Below are positions 39,642 to 50,785 of a DNA stretch of 64,000 nucleotides, piece by piece (position 1 is the first letter of the stretch; every line of letters starts with the position of its first letter). The DNA is from Akebia trifoliata. Its lineage: Eukaryota; Streptophyta; Magnoliopsida; Ranunculales; Lardizabalaceae. The position numbers and the translations under genes are program-made. Where the stretch lies: the NCBI GenBank assembly GCA_017979445.1, contig CM030714.1, forward strand, positions 43,690,826 to 43,754,825. Reading direction: 5' to 3'. The notes under the pieces were generated by a model, which saw nothing but the letters and a program-made list of their open reading frames with translations, ran no database searches and was not told the DNA's origin.

Positions 39642-41370
39642 TTTAAATTGACTCATTCTAATTGTGCTCACAAAATATGAGATTCACTAGTCACATGAGT
39701 ATGTGAGTATTGAATGACATCTCCAATTTACAAAACTATCCTTATTGGGCTTGAAGTGGCACACACTAGAGAGTTTGTGTGCACTGTGACCAAACACGCT
39801 CTGAGCACTCTTTCTTCTTCTTCTTCTTCTTCTTCTTCTTGTCCCCCTCCTCCTCTTTCTCCGATCTCTCTTTCTTTTTCTTCTTCTTCTTTGATCTCTC
39901 TCTTTTTCCTTTTTTTCGACAAAATCGTCAGAATTGTTGGAACTATTTCAAATGAGAAGACGACGAGCATGCAAGAGTTATAACAGAAATGCTCTTAGAC
40001 ATGAGATCACTTAGTCTCACATAATATATTTAATAATTAATCACATTTTTGACACAAGGGTTGCTCTAATTTATTTTAATCGAGACCAACATTGCTAATA
40101 TTACCACTTGAACATAAGCTAAAACAAGTTTTTCTGCTCAACCCTAAGAAGCAGTTTGGTTTCCTCTCTCAATCTCTCACTCAACCAAGTCTTGTTGCAA
40201 AGATTTGAAGTTGAGTTAGCAAACACGCCTTGTTCTAAATTCTAACTAACCCTCATCCCTGCTTTTTGCCATAATTAAATAATGTACCATGTCCCAATAT
40301 CACCTCTGGGCGGTTTGACCTATTTACCCCTGATTTGGGTCAATTTTCAATGACCCCACATCTGAAAGATGTGGTGCTCTTTTTTATCTGATAATGAAGG
40401 TTGGATTCACTTAGTTTTGGCCATGTAGGATGTAATATGGTTCGATGGATAGGAATTGCACCCACATTTTTAATAAGATTTCATTGTTGAACTAAAATTC
40501 ATTTTTTATTATTATTTGTTTGATCTAATTTCATGATTGAAAATGGTTAAATTTAAATGTTGAACACGTGTTAGTGGTTGGTACGTGTGGCCTGTCAAAG
40601 CAAAAAAAATATATATATATATATATATTACATCACGATTTCAAATTTACACATGAAATAACATCATGATTGGTGTACTGGGGAAATCGATTCGTTTAGA
40701 AATGAGAATTTCTCATTGTGAACTTGAGATTTCCAGCTGATCGAACAAGTGATTAAAGATTGATGAGTGAGAAACTCCAATTTTAATGTAACTTTATTTT
40801 AAATATATACTTAGGTCCCAAGTTAAAAATGATGGATTTTTAAAAATCTAAGGCTTTAGGTAAGCGGTTTAATACAAGGTCGAAGAGGAGTTAAATAGAT
40901 TTAAAAAGATTGCACTAAAACAATGGGCTTGTCATAGTGTGGTCCATTTTTAGGCCATAATTTATAACAAAATTGATTTACTAATTTTTGTATATTTCAA
41001 TAAATATAAATATTATTATTTGTTGGAGATTATATTTGTACCAACCAAATTGAATAAGGGTCGGAATGCGATCCAAGCAATTTGACAATTTTTTGGATCA
41101 ATCGTTAATGATTAGAGATTGAAGATGAGGGGATTTAAATCATTTTTAGTTAATTTAACATGTATATAATCAAATTGAAAATACAAGGGGGGTTTATTTT
41201 GTCATTTTGATTTGACTTGGAACTACCATTATTAATATTATCATGGAACACATGGAAGTCAAAAGGAAGTCCATAAAATATAAAATAAAAATGAATTTCA
41301 CCATTTAATTGCACCTAGAAAATTATCAAAAAGAAAGTTGGATTTTAACCTAATTTTAAGAGTTGTGATA
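39642..41370. other. intergenic
   Basis: It holds a (TTC)n run at 39812-39839, a TA run at 40610-40628 and, at 40670-40795, a segment repeated at 42310-42425. No gene is seen. A serine-rich frame at 39714-39983 is only a reading of the TTC/CT tract. Confidence 0.55.
40670..40795. repeat. dispersed direct repeat, partner at 42310-42425
   Basis: Both copies contain GAGAATTTCTCATTGTG, then GAGATTTCCA/TAGATTTCCA, CTGATC and TTGATGAGTGAG in the same order and spacing. They probably belong to one larger element. The class is unknown. Confidence 0.6.
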
Positions 41371-41531
41371 TTCTGACTCAAATTTTTTTCACTTTGTTTG
41401 TATATAATTGATGTGGTAAGGGCATAGAACTGTAGATCTTTTTTTTTTCGAGATGCGCAAGGAAAAAGATCAACGTTGATCTTTATTCACATCAGTCACG
41501 TACAGATCGAGAGAAAATTTTCAACTCAGAA
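41371..41531. mobile_element. palindromic MITE, TTCTGACTC group
   Basis: The left TTCTGACTCAAATTTTTTTC..TTGATGTGG is imperfectly inverse to the right CACATCAGTCACGTACAGATCGAG..AACTCAGA. The centre GTAGATCTTTTT..TCGAGATGCG resembles that of 58037-58182. Confidence 0.55.
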
Positions 41532-41567
41532 AATTATTAGTCTAGCTTTAGAGCTCTTTTATTCAAC

Positions 41568-41905
41568 ACAAAACTTGGCTGAGTCGACTTGATGGAATTT
41601 CGAGGGGACTCAACATTAGAACTTGACGGAATCAATTCCCAAGTCAACTTGGTAAATTATCGAGTTAACTCATCAACTCTGGGTCAATTTGAATGCGTCG
41701 TTAGATAAAAAACTCTACGAAGTTTTTTTTTTCTTTTTATGAAGAAAATTTTAAAATTTGGATCTAACTTAAAATATTAAGAACTGTTTTTTAAGTGTCT
41801 ATAAATTTAGTATTTTTTTTTTTGTGACTAATCTGAGTCATCTCGTGATTTGTTGATTTGGCTCGACTTGATGGCCTCATGGGTTGAGTTGAGTTTTAAA
41901 TCTAT
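41568..41905. repeat. GAGTTGACTC dispersed repeat cluster
   Basis: It contains GGCTGAGTCGACTTGATGG, CAAGTCAACTTGG, GAGTTAACTC and GGCTCGACTTGATGG, shared with the other GAGTTGACTC loci. Confidence 0.4.
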
Positions 41906-42309
41906 GGCTTTTAGTTTTGGGGGTGAAGTAATAGCTTGAGATACTAGATAGAAAAATCATTTTTCATGGTGAAAATGAGAAAGCTTTTTCCCTCCCAAAT
42001 AGAAAATTGCTTTGGATAATAAATCAAATTTCAAAAAAAGAAATCACACAAACAAAAAATTATTTATGTTTTTCTTGGGAAATGATTTTCCACTAATTTC
42101 TCATGAACAAATGCAAACATCTATATAATAAAACACGACAGTGAAACCCACCTAACCTTGTCCCTGTCCCGACTAACATTACCTTTCATTTAAATTGGCC
42201 ACAAATAATGTACCTATTAGAGTGTATCAATAATTGATACTTCATCGCCACCTTTCAATCCATCCGAAAAATGTGATACACACTTTTTGAACTGATGAAG
42301 ATTTGATTG

Positions 42310-42425
42310 GTGACGTCGACTTTTCTTAGAATTGAGAATTTCTCATTGTGCACGTTAGATTTCCAACTGATCAAAGGAGTGTTTGAAGGTTGATGAGTGA
42401 GGAATTCAAGTTTAAGGCTTCTTTA
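42310..42425. repeat. dispersed direct repeat, partner at 40670-40795
   Basis: Second copy of the GAGAATTTCTCATTGTG..TTGATGAGTGAG segment, in the same orientation. Confidence 0.6.
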
Positions 42426-42456
42426 TTTACCCATGATAGGATGGATATGAATATAA

Positions 42457-42811
42457 GGGTCTCGTTCAATGGCCAACAGTTTGGCAAACACTTTTTCAAA
42501 ACATGGGTTAGAGGTCTTGGAATGGGCTGATTTTTGGTGAGGATGATCTCTACGGTGAGGAGATCATCCTCACCAAAAATCAGCTCATTCCAAAACTTCT
42601 AGCCCCAGTTTACAAGTTGAAAAATCGTGAACCGTCCATTTTTTGTAAATCATTTTTGATGGGGTTAGAAGTTTTGGAATGGGCTGATTTTTGGTGATGA
42701 TGATCTCCTCACCGTAGAGATCATCCTCACCAAAAATCAGCCCATTCCAAGACCTCTAACCCATGTTTTGAAAAATGTGTTTGCCAAACTGTTGGCCATT
42801 GAACGCTACCC
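42457..42811. mobile_element. Micron-like foldback MITE, copy 2
   Basis: Terminal inverted repeats of about 100 bp begin GGGT..CGTTCAATGGCC with only about three differences between arms. Inside, GGGCTGATTTTTGGTGAGG and its inverse occur four times, so the element folds as two stacked hairpins. The flanks are AT-rich (AATATAA / TTAATATAA), not pure TA. Confidence 0.85.
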
Positions 42812-42839
42812 TTAATATAATTATATACTTTAGAATAAA

Positions 42840-43006
42840 GCTGAAGTGACCTCAGACTAGAACCTCATATCGTACTTCTTAACGTGAAAGTGAATGGGAA
42901 TCATAGATGTTTTTCATCGAGATATGAGTGAAAAAGTATCTACGATTCCTATCCACTTTCATGTCAAGAAGTGCGATATGAGATTCCAGCTTGAGGTCAC
43001 TCCAGC
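42840..43006. mobile_element. hairpin MITE, GCTGRAGTGACCTCA family, copy 2
   Basis: The left GCTGAAGTGACCTCA..CTCATATCGTACTTCTT pairs with the right AAGAAGTGCGATATGAG..TGAGGTCACTCCAGC. The centre reads ATCATAGATGTTTTTCATCGAGATATGAG. It lies 28 bp from the Micron-like element at 42457-42811. Confidence 0.8.
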
Positions 43007-43020
43007 ATGACTCTTTACTC

Positions 43021-43310
43021 TATCTCTATCAAAAGTGGTTTACAAAAATTGTACAGCTCATGATTCTCAACTTGTAAATAAATTGGCACAATCTTTGGTT
43101 TTGTATATGACTCTTGAACCTGACTCATATGTATAAAATATATTTGGGGGTGGGGGTCAAGGGTCATATACAAAATCAAACATTTTTTAATGTATGAGTT
43201 AAAAGTTTTAGAATGAACTAATTTTTAGTGAGGATGATCTCTATGAACGATCCACAATCCTTCAACTTGTAAAATGGGATTAGAAGCTTCGGAATGGATT
43301 AACTTTTTAA
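43021..43310. repeat. broken copies of the Micron-like MITE
   Basis: Two degraded pieces (43021-43125 and 43148-43310) carry TTGAACCTGACTC, GGGGTCAAGGGTCATAT and GTGAGGATGATCTCTATG, matching ends and inner blocks of the 27560 copy. The order suggests an old element disrupted by rearrangement. Confidence 0.6.
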
Positions 43311-43411
43311 ATTGCAATATTACTAATAATATAAAATAAAAAAACTTGAATTTTCAAGATAGTAAAAATCTACTTCACACATTTTGACTGACCAAATTTT
43401 AATCTTGAACC

Positions 43412-43585
43412 CCAATGGGTTGGTGAGATGACCAAGCCTACGTCTCAAGAAGTGGAGGTCTTGATTTTGAATCTTCACTTAGGAGCCACTTTCAGGGATT
43501 TATCCCAAGAATTACTTAGTGCATATGAGAGGAGGGGACCGTATGTGCCATGAGAATTAGTTGGATGCTCTAAGAATTCCGAATG
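43412..43585 (+). repeat. SINE-like element
   Basis: An A-box-like GGGTTGGTGAGATGACC (43417-43433) precedes a weak B box TTTTGAATCTTC. Its 3' part (GTGCCATGAGAATTAGTTGG..GCTCTAAGAA) is shared with 10268-10400. Confidence 0.5.
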
Positions 43586-45547
43586 CCCAACAAAAAACAG
43601 ATTTTAATCTCAAGATTCCCAATTTAGAGTCAATCATCATTCTAGGTGATGAATTGGAAGGTGTAATCGTAAAGGCATTTCGCCGCCGTAGTTTGGTTGT
43701 GAAGTAGCAAAGAACAACTCGAACTCCAACTCAACACATAATTGAATCTACCAAGATTGACTATGGTTCTTAGAACCCATAATTTCCTATTCGACTCCAT
43801 ACTCTTGAGATCCCAAGAATTCCATAAGCCCTTGCAGTTCTACTATGATGGTTTTCATAGTCTAGCCATTGAAAAGGCTAGCAACCTCAACCTCCCTCAT
43901 ATCTTGTCTACTAAAATGTTTGCAGCAACACCGTAGTCTTTAACTACATAGTGCCTAACGAAAAGGCCGCGAGTTGTTGGACTTGTGGCATTGTCATGCA
44001 ATTACCTTGAACTCGAGGTATATCCATCTCTCCAAATTGTTCACAATTGTGTTTGAAATTGTTTCGATAGTTTTGTTGGCATTATTAGGTTTAGGGGCAA
44101 ATCTAAACCAAGCAATCCACTGATAGTATAAGATTTGTTTATCACTCAAGTCTAAGTTTACTTTCCTTTCATCATGTCCACCTAAAATCATTGGGCCTTT
44201 GATAATTCAATGGGCTCGGCCCAGGCTTCTCTTTTTAAATATTTTTAATAGGCCTGGTCCAGCCCACCAGGCTATCATTGCAATTCACACCTCCATTATA
44301 GTACCCCCTACAATTTTAATTCTATAAAATCACCAGATTAGAAAGATTTCTCTTTATTTTTAAGGGGACCTACATGTTCTTCTCTGACTTGGAGACTTCT
44401 TTTCTAATTTCAGAGTTTCCTTTCACATCAAATCCTAGAATTGGAACAATCATTCTCATTGATCAGATTTTAATCAATCAGATGGTCCGGACGTTGCCTT
44501 GGCCCACCATGTTTAAGGGACCAGCATTTTATTATCAAATTCATTATAAAGCCCATGAAAAAAAAATTACTTGAGTTCAATTCGCTAGTAAAATTGCTTC
44601 AAAAGAATGACCAAAAAAGGGTAAGAAATCACCATAGACTTTGTAGATCGACATTCCACATGGATTTTTTAGTGGAAGGGAGGGGGTTTGAAAACTTTGA
44701 AGCCCAGAACAAAACGATGTATCTTGTCTTTCCTTGGGTGTAATGGTTGGGCTGGGTAGATAAGCTTTTAGGCCCATTAAGTGGGCCCATATGGACTATT
44801 CATGTATAGATCCATTAGGTTTTCTTTAAGGTTCATCATGTAAATGTGAAAATAACGGCCCTAGTTTTTAGACATATAGTTTATCAGAGATAAAATCTAC
44901 TAGCCTAGCCCATAATCTTATCTATTGGACCAAATTTGGGCCTCAAATGTTTGAGTAATGATGGGCTGGTGCAGTATAAGGTTTATCTATATACGAGGCA
45001 CGGGTCACATGTGCATGTGTTCCTTACGCGTTGGAAAGTTAATTAATTGGCTCGACAGCGTACTTACTTGGAAATTTCCCTTTTTTTTTTTGTATCCACC
45101 AAATTAATTCTTTAAAACTCCATCACAAAAATCTCCTTAGGTCAACAAAACCACACTAGATTACTTTTCTCTGGAAACTTATTCATTAATTATTAAATTA
45201 AGAAGATATAATCAATAGTTTTATAATTATAATTACTTTTTAAGTTTCTTTCATGTATTTCCAAACTTCTATATCTTCATTTTTGTTGAAGTATTTCAAC
45301 TTTGCTTTAAATTTACATTTAACTTAATCTATAATCTAGTTTTCTTCAATAATTCTTGAAGGTTTATCAATATCAATATCAGCTTCCATTGTATCCAACC
45401 TATTCTATAAATCATTATACCCGTCTATTTTGCTTATGCTACAAAGGATCTCACACATATTGACTTCTCATACCTTTAGTTCTTTAGATTGCTAGCTCAC
45501 CAAAGAAACCCAACTTATGTACACAACAACATAGAGGACAAGAATCC
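43586..45547. other. intergenic, nothing recognised
   Basis: Short frames at 43742-43936 and 44374-44777 have no family signature. No repeat shared with other loci was found. Confidence 0.45.
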
Positions 45548-45665
45548 CGAGGGATTGGCTCAATGGCAATTTTAGATTGATAAACGGTTAATGCCTCTAA
45601 GTCATGAATTTTAGACCCAATATAAGCATTAATTCCTTAGGGCCACCCGCAAGGATGCACCCTCA
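45548..45665 (+). repeat. SINE-like relic
   Basis: An A-box-like GGGATTGGCTCAATGGCAA (45553-45571) is followed after about 40 bp by a degraded B box around GTCATGAATTTTAGACCC. It is tRNA-like in spacing only. Confidence 0.4.
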
Positions 45666-45794
45666 CTTTCATGGTGCATGTAATGGGCGGAGAAGACCAT
45701 GGTCTATGGATTGGGCAAAAGACTAAATACGGACCTAGTCTGTTATTTATAGGGATACCCAATTATCAATTATCAATATATATGTATGAGTTGT

Positions 45795-45961
45795 GTTGAA
45801 GTACCCTCAAGATTGTACCTCATATCGCACATCTTGACGTGAAAGTGTGCAAGAACCATATAGATGCTTTTGAATCGTATCTCAATGAAAGCATCTATGG
45901 TTCCCACACATTTTCACGTCAGGATGTGAGATATGACGTACAATCGTGAGGTCACTTCAGC
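45795..45961. mobile_element. hairpin MITE, GCTGRAGTGACCTCA family, copy 3
   Basis: The left GTTGAAGTACCCTCA..CCTCATATCGCACATCTTGACG pairs with the right CGTCAGGATGTGAGATATGA..TGAGGTCACTTCAGC. Inner AACCATATAGATGCTTTT pairs with GAAAGCATCTATGGTT. Confidence 0.8.
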
Positions 45962-45989
45962 ATTATTCAATGTATATATATATATATAT

Positions 45990-46483
<494 letters not shown>

Positions 46484-46486
<3 letters not shown>

Positions 46487-49396
46487 CATGCCCTCGATAT
46501 AGGATCTAGATTTTTCCCAAATCTCGAGGGTGGAGCGAAAGAAAAAATCAAAATCTTCAAAGTTGAAATATGATGTGAATTTCTTCCAAATAATTCCGAC
46601 ATAATTTCTCTTAAAAATTGGATTTATAAAAAAATTTCACCTGAAAAATATATCTGTATAATCAAAATTCATATATCCATTGCATCACAATCACCATATC
46701 CTAATAAATATATGTCACTTTAAACAAAAACATAATTATAATTACAACAAAAAAATGTACATACATCAACAACATATCTCATATCGATCGATAGTTATCC
46801 ACATCATAAATATTAACTTGCATACTCTAGACATATACATGCAAGAATACACAACACACGTGATGCTAATAAATATAATAAAGTCCAAAAATATACGAAA
46901 TTAGTTCTACAAAACTTTAATCTCAATTCACATATAACAAAAATAGTATTTATCATTCTGATTATGTGATATCTCTATATGATACTCCCCATTAGAAACA
47001 AATATCTCAATAATTGGGTTATTTGTAATTTTTGTTGGTAGGACGAGTAATAGGAAAGTTGTTCAATAGTAAATTCACATTTCAAATTAATAGTTCTAAT
47101 ATAAGTGAATAAACAACTTAATATATTAGAAATAATGCAAATTTTTAAATAAATAAATAAAACGAATAACATTCGAAATAAGTTAATCTTTAATAAAATA
47201 GTAATGAAATATCTCATTTTCATAATAAAACATAAGAAACATAAACATGTCATAAGAATATTAATTTTGGTGGTGTATTTGATAAAAATGATGAGGTACA
47301 TGACCAATACAAAAGTATTGATCTCTATATCGATGCTCCAGTACTTAACCAGTGTGGAACTTACTGTTAGTTCCTGATTTTATAGTCGGTCTGATAATTT
47401 ACCATAATTGATTGACGGTGTTTTACGGTTCAGGTTGTCAATTGATTCCTAACGGAGATCAATTGTTTGATTACTATTGACCGTAAATGATTATTTGACA
47501 AGTCAACTATATTGTACCTCTATGGTATAAATGTGCTCTCAATTAATCTAGTCATTTACAAATCATCTTTACAGTATAATTTATTATTTTTCAATAAAAA
47601 TAAGATAGAAATTTTTCGAATAGTATGTATAATGATATTCTCAAGTGGTATCTTATACTACCGAAGAGAATATCAAATTTCTGTTATTCTAAATTAATTG
47701 ATTGTTTCCGAAAAAAATTATTAATTAGTTTTATAAGCATTCATTATTATCCTTTTAATAGATAACAAAAATAATAATTATATTTTCAAAATTTATTTGA
47801 AATAAATTAAAATAAATTTGCAAGTGTAATAACATTCATATGTATTCTAAAATTATAAACATATAATAGTATATCGAAAATAATAAATCATAAAGTAGTA
47901 AACATGCAGGTATACCGTCCCACGATTATCATCATAATTATATCTCATGCTCTATTACACAGTGCTTAAAAATACTTTAAACCTATAAATTTCTCAATAC
48001 AAATACATACAATCAAGAATCTCATTTTCGATTCCAACCAATAAAGAATCTCATTCGCGATTATAAACAATAGACTTTCATTCTCGATTTCAAATTTTAA
48101 GTTAAACATTTCATTTTAAAAAAAAAATTTATTATCCAATGAAAATACATTTTCAAAACATGGCGTTTTAACAATTATTTTAAATGAACAATCTACGAAA
48201 ATTACTATGAGAATTAATTTGTTTTTCTGGTTACACTTACCCAAATTCATTTATTTTTATTTTACGATATTAAAATATTAAAGAAAAGATATAAAACAAA
48301 TTATTCTATCATTCAATGTATGAAATTTGAATTTAAATCATAATAAATTTGAAATTAATTATTAAAATTGAAATAAAACATATTTCATTGAAAACTATAC
48401 TACGAATTTGAAATTATAAGTTTCATACCTTTGTAGTTAGGTTTTACGCGTCCCTACGGTATAAAAATGATTTTTCTCACTAATTTTCTCGATGATTCGA
48501 CAAAATATTTCAGTGACTAAGTAAATCTTGATGTCGTGGATATTTTGTTATTCAATGTCGGATCTTAATTTACATCCGAAACATATTTAAATCTCAATCG
48601 AAGGTACCGTACACGAATCCATTATCAAAACCCACTCATCTTTGTATCTATTTATCTTTTGCAACATGAATAACATCAACTTATATTATAATATATAAAA
48701 AGAATATATTTGGGTATCTAATTTGTTAACACATTTATAAGTTATAATATTATATTATATAATATATAATATTTATATTTATAGTAATTACACTTCACCC
48801 CTTTAAGACTTTAATAATTTCAAATCAATCCATCTTATATAAATAATTATACTTAAACCTAATTTTTTAAAATATTTTAATAATAAATATAATAATTAAA
48901 TATTTTTTTTATATATTTTATTTTCTTCATTATGTTCGCTACATTACACCAATTCGAACTGTATATATCAGATTTTCGAAATTCCTTATCGATTTTTTCT
49001 ATTGAACAAAATATTCCTTACGTCCTAAATTTTTTTGATAAAATTAATATTTTTTTAACTTATCATATTAAACTTGGATTTAAACACGCTGACAGTCTAA
49101 AATTATATTTTTCGATGCTTTTGAACTTAATGTTAACGTCTATTTTATCAAAAGAGCTTCTTATAAAATATTGAATTTTATCTACTTCGATTAAATGTTC
49201 TAATTCTTTGATCATAATCATAATAAAATTTCTCGAATTGTATATTTCATTTGTCAAATCCTCTTTATAACAAATCCTTATTTTAGATCGACAATATTAT
49301 GATTTATTTTTAATATATATAAAATTTAATTGGATAATAGATCAATATAGTTGACTTAATTCCTCGATAATCATAATAAATTTTCACGACGTTACA
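46484..49396. mobile_element. candidate old solo LTR (about 2.9 kb)
   Basis: The region opens TGTCATGCCCTCGA and closes CACGACGTTACA, so it has TG..CA ends, and TGTCATGCCC and GACGTTACA resemble Ty3-type LTR termini. It is about 80% AT by eye, lacks coding frames and shares no repeats with the rest of the window. The right flank GAGAG resembles the adjoining GA tract, while the left flank is GTGTG. Absence of a second LTR or primer site makes this tentative. Confidence 0.35.
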
Positions 49397-49796
49397 GAGA
49401 GGAAAATATTTGGTGGTTAAGTTAATTCAATACGAAACTATGGCATTGTCGTGGGGCTCTTTTGGCTATTAACAGGAGTAAGTCATGTGAGATCACTTGT
49501 GGAGGAGAACATGACATATTAGTTGTGGTGACTAAACCACCACCACATTCATCATATAGTACTATTTAGTAGCAAGATATCCAATACTCGAGGTCATGAA
49601 AATGACGACGGGATGAAAGAGCCCAACTCCCAAAGATGAGATTCCAAGTTTCTTAATAAACATAAATTGAAAAACTAACTTGAACTCAATCTATTCGGAC
49701 ATCCAAATAAAAATGTACTTGATGGAAGTAAATAGACATTTCCCCAAGAATCATGAAGAATATTGTGCTCATGATCTTGATAAAAAAATGGAAAAT

Positions 49797-49961
49797 GCTG
49801 GAATGAAACAAATGAAGACACAAAGGTGACAAAAATGATGTGGTGGCGCGCACATAAGCGTAGATGTTTTTTACTTGTATCTTGGGGAAAAGCATCTAGA
49901 GTAATGTGTACGACACCCCATCATTTTGTCACTTTTGTGTCTCTGCTTGTGTCACCCCAGC
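49797..49961. mobile_element. hairpin MITE, GCTGRARTGA family, copy 4
   Basis: The left GCTGGAATGAAACAAATGAA..AAAGGTGACAAAAATGA pairs with the right TCATTTTGTCACTTTTGTG..GTGTCACCCCAGC. It is diverged from copies 2 and 3 but has the same ends and length. Confidence 0.65.
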
Positions 49962-50328
49962 ACAACTCTAAAAAAAAAATCTATGAAAGAACATTCATAT
50001 AAAGGGGGATTCAATTCAATCTATAAATATTGGCGGGATTTACTTATTTGATAGGTAACATATTAATACAGTATATTAGATAAAAAAAAAACAGATGAAA
50101 GACAAACAACATAAAAATCCAATAAAAGAAAAGAAGTAAAATGCTACCTCTCCCTTCAACTCAATTTACAATGAATGAGTCCATATATCACTTAAGCATG
50201 ATGGCACATTAGTACCAGAAATGAAATGAGAAGATCACAAATGAACAACTTATACCCAAATCTCCAGGTACTCAAATCACCCAAATCCATATAGTAATAG
50301 TATATTATTAAGCCTATCAATTTTTTAA

Positions 50329-50432
50329 GAGTTGCTATAGCAACACCAATTTTAACTGTGTGCAATGCTTTGATGAATCATAAAAGAATTGGTGTGGCAT
50401 TATTAAAAGTTGGTGTGGCAATAGTAAATTTT
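50329..50432. mobile_element. short MITE in the ARM gene upstream region
   Basis: The left GAGTTGCTATAGCAACACCAATT pairs with the right AAGTTGGTGTGGCAATAGTAA. Same family as 23960 and 31971. It ends about 350 bp before the likely start codon, so it lies in the promoter or distal leader. Confidence 0.65.
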
Positions 50433-50539
50433 TTATGGAAACTTCATCCGAATTTGGTTAGCCTCACAAGAAAATTAAAAATTAAAAAACCAAATGCCCA
50501 AATGCGTGTGTACTCACGAGCTAACAGAAACCCACACAC

Positions 50540-50785
50540 ATGATACACCCCCTCCTATCCCCCCACTTAAGCCCTAAATCTCCCACCCACCCACCCATCC
50601 ATCCAACAATTCCCTCCTTTTCCTCCCTTTCTTCTCCCTCTCTTTCATTTTGTCAGAAACCCTCTCTCCCTCCTTTCCTTTCAAACCAAGCAACAACGCT
50701 TCTCTTTACTTACCCTCTCACATGTATTCAAATCTCTTCAAGCCCAAATCCTCACAGTTGTAGCCCTGGTCTCACCCCACCACCA
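50540..50785 (+). promoter_or_regulatory. CT-rich 5' leader of the ARM gene, with in-frame upstream ATG
   Basis: The stretch is very rich in CCA, CCC and TCTC. It stays open in the frame of the ARM protein from an ATG at 50540, which would add 82 Ser/Pro-rich residues. Family members start near the MHPTTTT-type Met with a hydrophobic helix soon after, so I treat this stretch as leader. Translation from 50540 cannot be excluded. Confidence 0.5.

Noticed and set aside
39714..39983. Serine-rich frame of 89 residues
   Set aside because: It is produced by TTC and CT tracts. It has no domain and no splice or promoter context.
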